A DNA stretch of 64,000 nt from positions 44,029,454-44,093,453 of the forward strand of contig NC_062214.1 in the NCBI RefSeq assembly GCF_902686445.1, in the 5' to 3' direction. Below are positions 12,201 to 23,141 of the stretch, one piece after another (position 1 is the stretch's first letter; the number at the start of each line of letters is the position of its first letter). The translations under genes and the position numbers were made by a program. The notes below the pieces were generated by a model. The model made no database searches. It was not told where the DNA came from and saw only the letters and a list, made by a program, of their open reading frames with translations. Source of the stretch: Sciurus carolinensis. Its lineage: Eukaryota; Chordata; Mammalia; Rodentia; Sciuridae.

Positions 12201-13037
12201 TGTATTCTCTGCTGCAAGCTCTATGACAAATCAAGGAATTTATTTTGTTTATTGCTAAATTTCCATCCAAGGACAGTGTCTGAAATATAGCATATACTCA
12301 ATAATTCTTTTAATAAAATTGCAATTAATGGAAAATACTAATTTTAATTTTGATTTGTCATAGATATTCTTTTCTGTCTGAGATCTTATTGGTGGTCCTG
12401 TCCCCAAGTTCTTCTCTCACTATTCCTAAACTACAGCATTCCTTTTCCCCTCACTATTTTGTTGAGAATTTTCACTCTTATTGATTGCACCTCAATAACA
12501 TGCATATAACCACCACTTAGATCCTAACCACTGACAGTTACTGTGTTTGCCCTTTTACCTCTTTCTCCACTCATCTATGTTAAGTTGGAAAATATCCTTA
12601 AAATAAGGCCAAGGAGTGTGAGCAAAAGTGGGAGTCTCCAAAGCTTGATGAGTTCCTTTAGTTGAGGAAGGAGATGGCCCAGTGAGTCTCCAAGGATATC
12701 CTTTCCCTGTGTTCAGTACCTAATGAATATTCATGATCACTAAGGTTAGACATCAGTGAATGGCCTCCTTCATTTACATGAGAGAAATTCTACCCTAATA
12801 AGACTTCCAGTAGCCTGTGGGACAGGATGTGTCCCCCAATGTGTCCATGGCATCTTATCATCACTCTTTCCCTAGTGAACAAACCCAGGCTCTTTATCCT
12901 GTCAATTAACTGATTGGAGGGATCATCTCTTTACCTAACCACTGAGATGGTGGGCTCCTTGGGTTGGACACTAAATGTATTTTCTGTTCTTTTTAATGTC
13001 CCACGAGTCTCTCAGACAAGCTCCAGGCCATAGTGAG
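12201..13037. other. Unassigned sequence between L1 and LTR
   Basis: No exon is visible. Weak resemblance to old LINE 3' wording near 12480-12560 ('tataaccaccacttagatcc') is not enough for a call. Confidence 0.4.
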
Positions 13038-13612
13038 TGTATTAGTAGGGGTTCTCTAGAAGAACAGAACCAATCAAATGCACATAATTATGAGGGGATT
13101 TATTAGGTTGACAAGTAGAAACTAAAGAGTTCTCCAATGATCATCTGTGACTGTAAAGCCAGGGAAACAAGTAGTTGCTCAGTCCCAGGAATTGGAAACC
13201 TCAGAACAAAAGGGATGTTGCAGTCTTAATCTAAGACTGAGGCCTGGAAGCCCTCAAGTGAACCCTGGTACAAGTACACATTAGAAGGCTGAAGAATCTG
13301 AAGTCGAATGTTCACAGACTCTCAGTCCTCAGAATCTGAATCTGCTGACAACTACAGTAAAAAAGCAAACACGTTCAAGGACTGAGGGAAGATGCCTGTG
13401 TGAACTTGCCTCTTCTTTCTCATTCCATCAGAGCCCCAGTATATTTGATAGTGCTGCTCACTTTCAGGATAGAATCCCCTCCACTCAGTTCATTGATCCA
13501 CATGCCAATCTTCTCTGAAAGCACCCTCCCAGACACACCTAGAAATGTGTTCTACCAGTTTTCTAGGAGTCTCTCAAACCAGTCAACTTGACAACCAAGA
13601 TTAACCATCCCA
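13038..13612 (+). mobile_element. MLT2-like solo LTR (ERVL class)
   Basis: The segment starts TGTATTAG and continues 'ggttctctagaagaacagaacc', which is typical of MLT2-type ERVL LTRs. It ends '...cagtcaacttgacaaccaag' and then 'ttaaccatccca', so it has the TG...CA ends of an LTR. Internal matches such as 'gcaccctcccagacacacc' support the call. The five bases before (gtgag, 13033-13037) and after (gtgaa, 13613-13617) differ at one position, consistent with a decayed 5-bp TSD. No internal retroviral sequence follows, so it is a solo LTR. Confidence 0.8.
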
Positions 13613-13810
13613 GTGAATCTCCTTGGTGACTGATTGAAGGATTGAGTGAACATGGGTGAATGAACACCTCTCACAGTTCCTGGATGTGAGTCCAGATGTT
13701 TGTCACAAAGAAATGGAGAGGAGTGTCTGCTTTGAAGGAGGGGCTTCTTCTATCTCCAAGTTGGAGGATCCTGCAGCCCAGTTTCCCTTTGGTGCATAAA
13801 TGCAGAGTCT

Positions 13811-14000
13811 AAACTGGTGGTTCTCAAAGTGGGGTTTCCATCCAACAGCAGCAGCATCACTTGAGACCTTGTTAGAAATGCAGATTTCTAGGCCCCATCC
13901 ATGGCTTCCTGAATTAGAACCTCTGGGGTGGGGCCCTGTCATGTTGCTATAACCAGCCTCCCAGAGATTCTGAGACACATGCCAGTAGGAGAATCATGGG
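13811..14000 (-). mobile_element. MER5A-type hAT-Charlie element
   Basis: The terminal motif 'ctggtggttctcaaagt' is followed by 'agcagcagcatcacttgag', 'gttagaaatgcagatttc', 'taggccccatcc' and 'ctctggggtggggccc'. These are the characteristic words of this non-autonomous DNA transposon. The far inverted terminus is decayed ('ggagaatcatggg'). A related element lies at 46265. Confidence 0.8.
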
Positions 14001-15490
14001 CCCAAAGCACTGAATGTCAGGCTTTGCTGCAAGAGGGAACTGGCTTCCATCGTTAGAAAAGGTCATCGCTGGCCAACGAGAGAATTTATCCAGGCTTCAT
14101 ATCTGGAGGCATCGCTAAGAGAAATGCAGAGGTTTCTTTCTTTGCTAAGAAAAATCATTCCTCTTGCCTCTTGAGGCTTGCGTCTGAGATTCTGTGAAGA
14201 GACACCCTGAGAGCTTACTTTCTGTCCTGCCACGTGATCACATGTTCTCTGGCATGTGGTGGTACCTCCAATTCTAGCACAGAAGTGAACGAATATTCTG
14301 GACACTGGCCACTCTTCGTTTATGGTTCATCTTCCTTTGAGAAATTTAACTCAAATTAGTCTAGGGCTGGATTTCAGCATTTCTCTCTGTGTGGCTCCAA
14401 CACATAGTAGATGCCCCAAAAATGTTTAAAACTGAAAGGATACTTATAACTGAATACTAGATATCAGGAGAGGAATTAAAATCTTTGTTGTTTTAGTTCC
14501 CTGATACCAAACTGTGCTTCTCCTGGGCTAAAAAATATCAATATCCATACCTGAGGGCCACCTTTCATTGGACCTTCCAATCACCTGGGGTTATGGGTGA
14601 TCACAAAGGACACAGGACCCTCAAATGCCTTAGTCTATTTTATAAGTGCCCCAAAGCATATGGATTCTAGTGTTTCTGTTACTCCTCCTTGAGAATACAG
14701 GATGTAGGAGACTCTCTCAATGTACAGTTTCAGGGGAAAAATGCTCCAACACATTTACCAGAACTGTACCTGGATATTTCCAGTTTGACTCCGAACTACT
14801 TTTGGGCCTCTTTACCTCTTTGGTGGGGAGGTTGCTGACCAAGCAAACTTTCTCACTAGAGTCAAATAAAAAATAAAGATGCAATCCTAGCATCCTTGGC
14901 AATGATCTTATAGAAGATTATTCTGTGTGCTATTGAAATTGATGATCATCTGTGTCTACCAGGGAAAAAACTCTCCTTTCACTCTCACTGAATGACTCCA
15001 TAAGGCAAGAATGAAAGTATCTCAACCATTGACCTTGGACATACAGATGTCATGTATCTTCATTTCAAATAACATAAGTGGTAAATCTTTATCATGTGTG
15101 TCAGGGTATGACGTGGGTAAATCTTTACTGAAGAAATGATTACTTCAATGATATGTGATTCAATGACAATAATTGTGTGTCTTCCCTGTCAAGGAAAGAA
15201 GAGCTTATAGTCAAAAGGAGAAAGATATTTTCCTATCTAACCCATCTTTTTGGCCAGAAGCAAAATAAACCCCACTTCCTGTTTATCTCTTAGCTATATG
15301 TCTAGTTATATTCATGGTAAGAATAGATTTTTTAATGAAGTAGTTCAATTATGGTCTGTCCAGTGAATTCTAATTTGTTAAATAACTTTTCATCTGATTA
15401 TAAAAATGAGTCATGATCTCTGAAGAAAATTATGAGAAATGTATAATGAAAACATAGCAATCATTGATACCCACAGTTCACATGCTCAAT
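14001..15490. other. Unassigned sequence
   Basis: I see no repeat or exon that I can support across these 1.5 kb. Short frames at 14063-14305 and 14646-14902 lack domain features, and the latter overlap on opposite strands. Confidence 0.45.
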
Positions 15491-16247
15491 GGTGAAATTT
15501 TGAAAGCTTTTCTCTAAACCCAGAAATAAAATGAGGAAGTCCAATTTTGCCACTTTTATTCAACATAGCAATGGATGTCCTATCCAGAAGCAATCAGGCA
15601 AAATAAAATAAAATAGCATTCAAATTGAAAGGAAGTAACAAAGTTGTCTCTGTTTATGGGCAACACAATCTTATATGTAGAAAACTCTAAAGATTTTGTA
15701 AAAAATTCTGTTAGAGCTAACAAAGCTATCCAACAAAGTTGCCAAATGTAGAATCAACTTGGAAAAATCAATTGAATTTCTATAAACCAACAATGAATAA
15801 TCTGAACATAATCTAAAAAAACAATTTCATTTATAATATTATAAAAATTAATAAAATATTTAGAAATAAATTTGACCGAAGAAGCAAAAGACTTGTACTC
15901 TTAAAACCACAAAGTGTTGCTGAGGGAAATTTAGAAAGACAAAAAGAGATGAAAAGACATCTTGTGTTCATGAATTGGATCACTTAATATTTAAGGTGAC
16001 AATACTACAAATGAAAGCTACAGATTTAATACAATCTGTATCAGAATCATAATTTTTTCTAGGAAATAGAAAAATAAACTACTCTAAAATCCACATGAAC
16101 TCTTAAGGGATTAATATTTACTCTAAAATCCATATGAACTCTTAAAGGGTTCCAAATAATGTGAATGATTGTGAGAAAGAACAAAGTTGGAGGTCTCACA
16201 ATCTGATTTTCAAACTTATTATAAAAGCTACAGTAATCAAAACAGTG

Positions 16248-16340
16248 TGGTGATTCCTGTAATCTCAGCTACTCAGGAGACTGAGGCAAGACAATCATGA
16301 GTTAGAGGCCAGCCTGAGCAACTTAGTGAGACTCAGTCTG
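16248..16340 (+). mobile_element. B1-like SINE monomer, sense
   Basis: It is a 7SL-derived head reading 'cctgtaatctcagctactc', then 'aggccagcctgagcaactta' and 'gtgagactcagtctgg'. No ID right half is present. Its A-rich tail has turned into a GGAA microsatellite immediately downstream. It interrupts the old L1 between 'aaaacagtgtggt' and 'aacaacacatacaaac'. Confidence 0.8.
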
Positions 16341-16455
16341 GAAGAAAGAAAAGGAAGGAAGGAAGGAAGGAAGAAAGGAAGAAAGGAAGGAAGGAAGGAA
16401 GGAACTTAGGAAGGGAGGGAGGAAGGGAGGGAGAAAGAAAGAAAGAAAGAAAAGA
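16341..16455 (+). repeat. (GGAA)n-rich polypurine microsatellite
   Basis: About 110 bases of imperfect GGAA/GAAA repeats form an unbroken purine tract derived from the SINE tail. The complementary strand encodes a meaningless Ser/Phe/Pro-rich frame. Confidence 0.9.
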
Positions 16456-17162
16456 AAATAACAACACATACAAACACAAACTCACAAACACAATGTAGAC
16501 AGACATATGGATCAATGGAATGAAAGAGAGAGGCCAGAGATAAGCCCTTTCTTATATGGCCAAATGATTTTCAAAAAGAGTGCCAAGACTGTTCAATGGG
16601 AAAAAAACAATATTTTCAATAAATAGTATTGGGAAAACTTGATATGTAAAACTTGGGCCCTTATCTTATACAATGTACAAAATCTAATTCAAAATGGACT
16701 AAAGACCTAGTTATAAAATCCAAAACAGCAAAACTATTAGAAGAAAATATCAGAGAAAAGCTTCATGACATTAGCTTTAGCAGGGATTTCTCAAATGTAG
16801 TATATATAGTATCACAAGCAACAAAAATAAAAATAACTGGACTACATCAAAATTTTAAAAGTCCATGAATGAAAGGACACTATAAACAGAGTGGAAATAG
16901 AACAGGAAAAAATCTTGTAAATCATGTATCTAATAGGCAGTTCATATCCAAAATATTTAAATAACTCCTACAACTAAAAAATGAACCAAAATAGCCCAAC
17001 TTAAAAATAGGCAAAGGACTTGAATAGACATTTCTCCAAAAGAAGATGTACCATGAATTACAACAAATCATGTTATGTGCATCTATGAATATGTCACAAA
17101 AATCCCACTATTAGATATAATTATATGTACTAATAAAAACATAAGAACGAAAATATTCAAGT

Positions 17163-17418
17163 CACCAACAAGCATATGACCCCTGCACTTTTTTTTTTTT
17201 TTTTTCAGTATGGGGTATTGAACTCAGGGGCACTCGACCACTGAGCCACATCCCCAGCCCTATTTTTTGTATTTAACTTAGAGTCAGGGTCTCACTGAGT
17301 TGCTTAGCACCTCACTGCTGCTGAGGCTAGCTTTGAACTCATGATCCTTCTGTCTCAGCCTCCTGAGCCACTGGGTGTATGGTGTGTGCCACAACACCTG
17401 GCACCAATAAGCATATGA
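17163..17418 (-). mobile_element. B1-dID dimeric SINE, antisense, with TSD
   Basis: The SINE body (17180-17401) has its poly(T) tail on the left. Next comes the antisense ID part ('ccactgagccacatccccag'), then the antisense B1 part ('cagcctcctgagccac'). The TSD is 'caccaacaagcatatga' at 17163-17179 and 'caccaataagcatatga' at 17402-17418, with one mismatch in 17. It inserted into the older sense L1, which continues on both sides. Confidence 0.92.
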
Positions 17419-17493
17419 AAAGATGCTTAATGTCACTAGTCATGAGGGAAACACAGTTCAAAACCACACTATGGCACTACCCAGTGGGATGGT

Positions 17494-17505
17494 GCTATTA
17501 AAAAA

Positions 17506-17540
<35 letters not shown>
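17494..17540 (+). repeat. (AAAT)n microsatellite inside L1
   Basis: About eleven AAAT units replace an A-rich ORF2 segment of the old L1, between 'tggtgctatt' and 'tgttggtaag'. Confidence 0.9.
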
Positions 17541-17541
<1 letters not shown>

Positions 17542-18175
17542 GTTGGTAAGTCTGTGAAACAATCAGAACACATTTGTTCCAGGGGAGGGGATGTAAAATG
17601 ATGCAGCCAGTGATGAATATAGTATTATGATTCCTAAAAAAATAAAAAGAGAATCACCATATGACCCAACAATTCCTCTTGTAGGTAGATACCCAAAGAA
17701 TTGGAAGCAGGAATTCAAACAGATTTCTGTACACCTACATTCATAGCAGCATTTTCACAGTAACCAAAATGTGGAAGCAGCCCCAATGTCCAATGATGGA
17801 TAGATAGATAAACAAGATGTGATGTGCGTACAACATAGTAGTATGCATCCTTATGAAGGAAGGGGATTCTGACACATGCTGCATGTGCAAATGTCAGGAG
17901 CAAGCTGGTCATTAAAAGACCAGTGCTTGGTGGATTTCCTTGTATGAGGAATCTAGTGTGAACTCACAGAAAAACGGTTTTTGCCAAGGACTAGAAGGGA
18001 TAATGGAGAGTTACTATTTGATGGATCAGAGATTCTATTTTGAGAGATGACAAATTCTGAAAATGGTTTGTACAAACAATGTGTATATAGTTAATGCTAC
18101 TGAATAATACTCTTAGAAATGGTTAAGATGGTAAATTTTAAGTTATGTGCATTTTACCATAATTCAAAAATACCA

Positions 18176-18500
18176 CTGATTATCCACCTACCTAGTCTCA
18201 CCATCAGAACTGACCAATATTAAGATTTTGGTGTATAACTATTAGGCTTATGGAAGTTTCTTTCCTATATGTGTGTGTTTGCCAGGGTGTACATAGTTGT
18301 ACACATACACACAGACATATATACCAAGACAACATTCTAGGAAGGAGAAGAACATGCATATGGGGAAGAACATACATAATTCACTGTGATATATTCATAC
18401 CACATAACATAATTTGTTCAATTTCATCCCTCCCCTTTCCCTCCCCTCCTTCCTCCTGTTGCTTTTTAAATCTATGTTCTTTAAAATAGGTCATCTTTAT
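18176..18500. repeat. Mostly unassigned; partial sciurid L1 3'-UTR-like fragment
   Basis: At about 18370-18450 the wording 'cactgtgatatattcatacc ... ccctcccctttccctcccctcc' resembles the antisense L1 3' UTR seen better at 21840-21970. The rest shows nothing I can name. Confidence 0.45.
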
Positions 18501-18504
18501 CATC

Positions 18505-18845
18505 TAGACTAGCTCTATCTAATAGAGCTATTGTGCAATACATATAATGCAGTTTTAAACTTTTTAATATTTAAGTAAAATAAAAAGAAACAGATGAAAT
18601 TAACTTGAATAATTTTTTTACCCATTTTATTATTGAAATACTATCATTCCACCATGAAACCCATATGCAAATTATTAATAAGGTATTAAAATTATCTTTT
18701 TATACCAAGTCTTTAAAATCCATTGTGTATTTTGTACTTAGAACACATCTTAATTAAGACTACCCACATTTTGAGAACTCAGTATTCATATGTCACTAGT
18801 GGCTACCATATTGGACAAAGTAAGTCTAGAACTTGCAGTGATTTA
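18505..18845 (+). mobile_element. MER-type DNA transposon fossil (subfamily not assigned)
   Basis: The left part reads 'ctctatctaatagagctatt' and the right part 'cactagtggctaccatattg' followed by 'gacaaagtaagtctaga'. These match the two ends of a widespread mammalian MER repeat that usually reads '..ggctagtggctaccatattggacag..'. The centre is AT-rich and decayed. A second copy lies at 26335-26545. Confidence 0.55.
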
Positions 18846-19950
18846 AAGACAATTATAATAGTTGTGTGTTGTTCAGACTCTGGTTGAAATAAGATATAAT
18901 TGGGATGAACATCCTTTTTTGACTTTACTCACATTGCAGCTCAAATTACTTTCCTAGCACTTAGGAAGGTTTAAGCTGATGGAGTATAATTTTCACTGAC
19001 ACTTTCATTTGCCAGGATCATATAGTATCTAAAAAATATGTAATCGTGTCAAATCATGGTAATTAGTGCCAGAAAAAATTGTTGGGGGCATGCAGATTCT
19101 ATCACTTCCACTTCCCAACATTATGCATGGATGTTCTTTTGCATTTTCCTCCCAGACAACAGAACTGAAATCCTCTTCAGGATATCTACATGTAACCTGT
19201 GTGAGTATAGGTGGGATTGAATTTAGAAAAGAACTTGGCAGAGGGGTAAAAGATAAAGTGATCATTAACATCACTAAATACTGGATGTCATAAACCATGA
19301 GCACGCAGTAGAGACTTTGGTAAATATGTTTGCATGTCTGTGTGCTTTTCAATCCAACTAAATAGAATTAATTCTTTAAGTCTCAATTTAAGCAATATAT
19401 CCTCATTCTATGTCTTGCATATTTTTAACATACAGATTTGGAACACTTAAATCATACATTATCCTTTTCTCATTAGCAAAATTTCTTCTGCAAGCCATAT
19501 GTTGTTCTTCTCTCAAAATATGAATGACTTGTTTTCATCCTAACCAGTTAGATTCTTGCCAAAGGAATGAAATAATATTGTGAGATGGTGTATATTGAAG
19601 CTCAGCCCTCCAGTCAAGATAGTTGGAAACCATAGCAGTTGGAAAGAAAACAAGATCCAAGCCCAGGAGTTTTTGCAATGTTTCCAAACTATGAAGGAAA
19701 ACAAAATCCTAAAAACAACTTACTAGACAACAGACATTTGTTGTCTTCTAATGTAGGGCTTTTTTTCCCCCCTTATCTCTTTTTTCTTTTTACCTTAAGA
19801 ATGTTATCCTTTTCAAAAATGTAAGTGATTATAAAAGGGAAAATTGTGCTGTGTTTTTGTTTTTGTTTTATTTTTATTTTTGCGTGGAGTGGTAATTAAA
19901 CAGATCAGGGAAGGAAGGAAAAGATTCTAAAGTTTGTTGCTGGTAAAAAT
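18846..19950. other. Unassigned sequence
   Basis: I recognise no exon or repeat. The longest open frame (19029-19352, minus, 107 codons) overlaps an opposite-strand frame and shows no domain. Confidence 0.45.
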
Positions 19951-20340
19951 AGCCAGATCCTTTACATTTATTAAATAAGTTGGAAGCTTAAAATAGATTT
20001 TTGTGCATTGATTTTGTATTCTGAAAACTTCAAAACCTCACGTTACTTCTAATAGTTTCATATTTACTGCATTAAGTTTTCTACAAAGAACATCATGTTG
20101 ACTGCAAATAAAGACAGTTTTACTTTTTCTAATATGAATGCTTTTTATTTTATTTTTTTCTTGCCTTATTGCACTGATTAGAATGCCTGTACTTTTCAAC
20201 AGAACAGAGGAGAGTAGATACCCTTGTCTCTTCCCTTATTTGGGGAAAAGGATTCAATCTTTCACTGTTTAATATGATGAGACTTTTGTGTATATTCTCT
20301 GTATCAAGTAAGGAAGTTACCCTCTATTCCTAGGTTAAGA

Positions 20341-20637
20341 ATTTTTTATTGGTTCCTTTCGTTACACATGAAAATATGATTCATTTTGACATAATTATAA
20401 AAGCATGGTATATATATATAAATATATATAATATATAATATATGTAATGTATATAAATATATATAATATTATATATATAAAATATATATATATGTATATT
20501 TTTTTAGCATGGGATATATTTTGTCCTAATTCAGTCTCCGGTACTTCTTCTTCCCCCTCCCCTCCTTTCTCCCTCTGTTCCCTTTCCTCTATTCTTCTGA
20601 TTTTTCTACTATTTATTTATAGATTTTTTTTAATTGT
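20341..20637 (-). mobile_element. Sciurid L1 3'-UTR fragment with (TA)n, antisense
   Basis: The wording 'cattttgacataattataaa' and 'ccccctcccctcctttctcc' is shared with 21640-21790, which marks it as the same L1 3' UTR family. A TA/AT-rich microsatellite (20408-20500) has expanded inside it. The host L1 resumes at about 20640 ('ggaataaattttggattctg'). Confidence 0.7.
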
Positions 20638-20967
20638 CAGGAATAAATTTTGGATTCTGTCAAGAGCTTTATATGAATTTGTGGAGATGATTGTGTAATT
20701 TTTTTCATGTATTTGTTAATATGATGAGTTACATCAATTGAGTTTTAATGCCAAATCAACTTTAATTTCTAAGATAGATCCTATTTGGTCAGATAGATCT
20801 CATTTGATCATAATATGTTATTATTCTTCTCATACAGTGTTGGATTCAATTTGCTAAATTTATTTAGAATTTTTACGTCTATGTTCATGAAGGATTTTGT
20901 TTTGCTCCTTTTATATTTTATTTATTTATTTATTCATTTATTTTTTCTTTTTCAAAGAAGATAGGAT

Positions 20968-21184
20968 GTTGTTTTTTTTTTTTTTTTAAACTGAGTATTG
21001 AACTCAGGGGCACTTGACCACTGAGCCATGTCCCCAGCACTATTTTGTATTTTATTTAGAGACAGGGTCTCACTGAGTTGCTTATCCCCTTGCTTTGACT
21101 GAGGCTGGCTTTGAACTTGAGATCCTCCTGTCTCAGCCTCCTAACCTGCAGGGATTTCAGGCATGCAGCACGACACCTGCCTAG
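20968..21184 (-). mobile_element. B1-dID dimeric SINE, antisense
   Basis: The order is poly(T), 'gtattgaactcaggggcac', 'ccactgagccatgtccccag', 'gagacagggtctcactgag' and 'ctgtctcagcctcc', ending at 'cgacacctgcc'. This is the full dimer. I found no convincing TSD beyond a shared 'taggat'. It lies inside the antisense L1ME-like element. Confidence 0.9.
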
Positions 21185-21248
21185 GATAGCTTTTTATTTA
21201 TTTTAAAATGTAATTCTTCCAAATAGAAGATAGATATTTTTTGCATTC

Positions 21249-21381
21249 CTTCATTTGTTGTCTACGCATGCATCTCATATATTATTTCTGATATTTTTTG
21301 TATTTTCAATATGTCCTATTATAGTCTTTTCATTTGCTAAAGAAATAATGTTATTAAAATTTTATTTCTTTTATGTTTGCA
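21249..21381 (+). repeat. Left arm of a ~135-bp inverted repeat
   Basis: This segment is the reverse complement of 22504-22640 at roughly 93% identity by hand alignment. The identical core includes 'tattttcaatatgtcctatt' and 'agtcttttcatttgctaaag'. Flanking sequence on both sides is ordinary antisense L1, so the arm looks inserted. I do not recognise the arm sequence as a known family. Confidence 0.85.
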
Positions 21382-21599
21382 TATGATTATCTTTTCTTGT
21401 AATGTGTATATGTCTCATTTTAGCAGGTAACAAAGGAATGTTGGTGTCATAAAATAAATTATATGGGAGCTGTAAGAGTTTGTGTGGGATTAATTGCTCA
21501 AGTATTTGATAGAATTTACCAATGAAGTCATTTAGGCCTAGGTTTTATTTACTTATTTTCTAAATTGAAATTCAATTTTTAAAAGTAGCTATTGGGATT

Positions 21600-22030
21600 A
21601 TCTCTTTCTTCTTTTTCTTTTCCTTTTTATTGTTTTTTTTTTAGTTATATATGACATTAGAATATATTCGCACATAATTATAAAGGCATGGAATGTAATT
21701 TGTTCTAATTCCAGTTTGCTCTAATTCCCCTTTCCCTCCCCCTGTTCCTTCCCTCTACTCTACTGACCTTTATAGTATTTACTTTTAGGTTTTTTTGTTT
21801 TGTTTTGTTTTGTTTTTGTTAATGACTTGTGGATATACATGATGATGAGATCATGAGATTCACTGTGGTATATTCATATATGTACATAAGAAAATTAGGT
21901 CAGATTCAGTCCACTGTTCTTCTCTTATCCCATCCCTTCTCCCTTGCCCTTAATCCCTCAATCCCCTTCCTCTAGTTCACTAAACTTTCTTCTGTTTTGT
22001 TGGAATTCCCCCTTTATCTCTCTCTCTCTC

Positions 22031-22068
<38 letters not shown>

Positions 22069-22196
22069 CCCCACGCCCCCTTATTTTGGACTAACTTTTG
22101 GTGGTAAATGGATGGAACTGGAGACTATCATGCTAAGTGAAATAAGCCAGGCTCAGAAAGTCAAAGGTTGAATGTTTTGTCTGATCTCTCTTCTTA
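21600..22196 (-). mobile_element. 5'-inverted (twin-primed) truncated L1, antisense
   Basis: The left part (about 21613-22090) is an antisense L1 3' UTR starting from a T-rich tail. The right part (about 22100-22183) is sense-strand ORF2 C-terminus and 3' UTR start, encoding 'WMELETIMLSEISQAQK'. Opposite orientation of adjacent segments is the signature of twin priming. Flanks 'atctctttcttct' (from 21600) and 'atctctcttctta' (from 22184) look like a TSD with one indel. A (CT)n tract lies close to the inversion junction. Confidence 0.75.
22018..22070 (+). repeat. (CT)n microsatellite
   Basis: About 50 bases of CT repeats have a single CG interruption and lie in the 3' UTR part of the twin-primed L1. 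Confidence 0.95.
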
Positions 22197-22503
22197 AATG
22201 ACCTTTGGTAGTTTGTTAAGAAATCTATTCATTTCATTCAATTTCATTGCCAAATTTACTGGCATAACATTGTTCAAATATCTTTTTAGTACTCTTTGTG
22301 TATATACATATCTATATTGATATCACTTCCCTTGTTTCTTATTAGTCTGGATAGTTATCAATGTATTGATCATCTCATGAATCAGCCTTTGATTTCATTG
22401 ACTTTCTTTATTCATATTTTGTTTGTTCTCTGTTTTCTTGATTCCTCATAAACCATCTTTATTATTTTTCATCTTCTACTTACATTTGGGTTAATTTGCT
22501 TGT

Positions 22504-22640
22504 TGCAAATTTAAAAGAAATAAAATTTTAATAACATTATCTCTTTAGCAAATGAAAAGACTATAATAGGACATATTGAAAATACAAAAAAATCTCAGAA
22601 ATAATATAGACGAGATGCATGTATAGACAACAAATGAAGC
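22504..22640 (-). repeat. Right arm of the ~135-bp inverted repeat
   Basis: It is the reverse-complement partner of 21249-21381. Differences include a CG/TA change pair, a 2-base indel and a few substitutions. Host L1 sequence lies immediately left ('ttgggttaatttgcttgttg'). Antisense L1 wording becomes recognisable again to the right near 22715. Confidence 0.85.
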
Positions 22641-22940
22641 AGAGGTCATTGGTTTTTCGAAGGTTTTAACCTTTTTGCCTTTTCAACATATATAATCCTA
22701 CATACTTCCCATTACTTGTCTATATTCCACAACGTTCAATATGGTGTGTTTTTATTTCATTTCAACTCAAAATACTTCCTAATCCCTTTTAGTTGTCTTC
22801 TTTGACATGTGAATGATTTAGAAATACGTTATTTTGTTTCCAAACATGGTGAGATTTTTCTGATGTCTTTCAGTGACTTATTTCCAATTGAATTCCATCA
22901 TGGGCAAGGAGTAAACTATGCATGATTTGAATCTTTTAAA

Positions 22941-23141
22941 ATTAATTGTGACTGACCACATACAGTGGCACATACCTGTATTCCCAGCAGTTTGGGAGGC
23001 TGAGACAGGAGGATCATGAGTTCAAAGACAGTCTCAGCAACTTAGTTAGACCCTGTCTCAAAATAAAAAATAAAAATGGACTGGGATATGGTTCAATCCC
23101 TGGTCCCCCCACAGAAAAACCAAAATGACATTAATTGAGAC
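22941..23141 (+). mobile_element. B1-dID SINE with shortened ID half, sense, with TSD
   Basis: The body (22953-23129) has a clear B1 head ('cctgtattcccagcagttt', 'ggaggctgagacaggagg'), an A-rich linker and a reduced ID half ('ctgggatatggttcaatccc'). The TSD is 'attaattgtgac' at 22941-22952 and 'attaattgagac' at 23130-23141, with one mismatch in 12. Confidence 0.88.

Larger units (their letters stand above)
15500..18175 (+). mobile_element. Old L1, sense, 3' half with intact 3' end
   Basis: Sense L1 ORF2 wording runs from the reverse-transcriptase region ('acttttattcaacatagcaatgg', 15555) through 'ctacagtaatcaaaacagtg' and 'atggatcaatggaatgaa' to the C-terminal block ('catatgacccaacaattcc', 17660). 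The 3' UTR ends with the classic 'gtaaattttaagttatgtgc ... ttttaccataattcaaaaa' at about 18130-18168. Two SINEs and a tetranucleotide expansion interrupt it. A 39-bp direct duplication of 'actctaaaatcc...' occurs at 16081/16120. The element is highly mutated. Confidence 0.85.

Noticed and set aside
16341..16455. Ser/Pro/Phe-rich protein on the minus strand (16333-16515)
   Set aside because: It is an artefact of the GGAA microsatellite read on the opposite strand.
21249..22640. A single foldback transposon with 135-bp terminal inverted repeats
   Set aside because: The interior contains host L1 sequence collinear with the outside, plus separate nested insertions. It is not a mobile unit.
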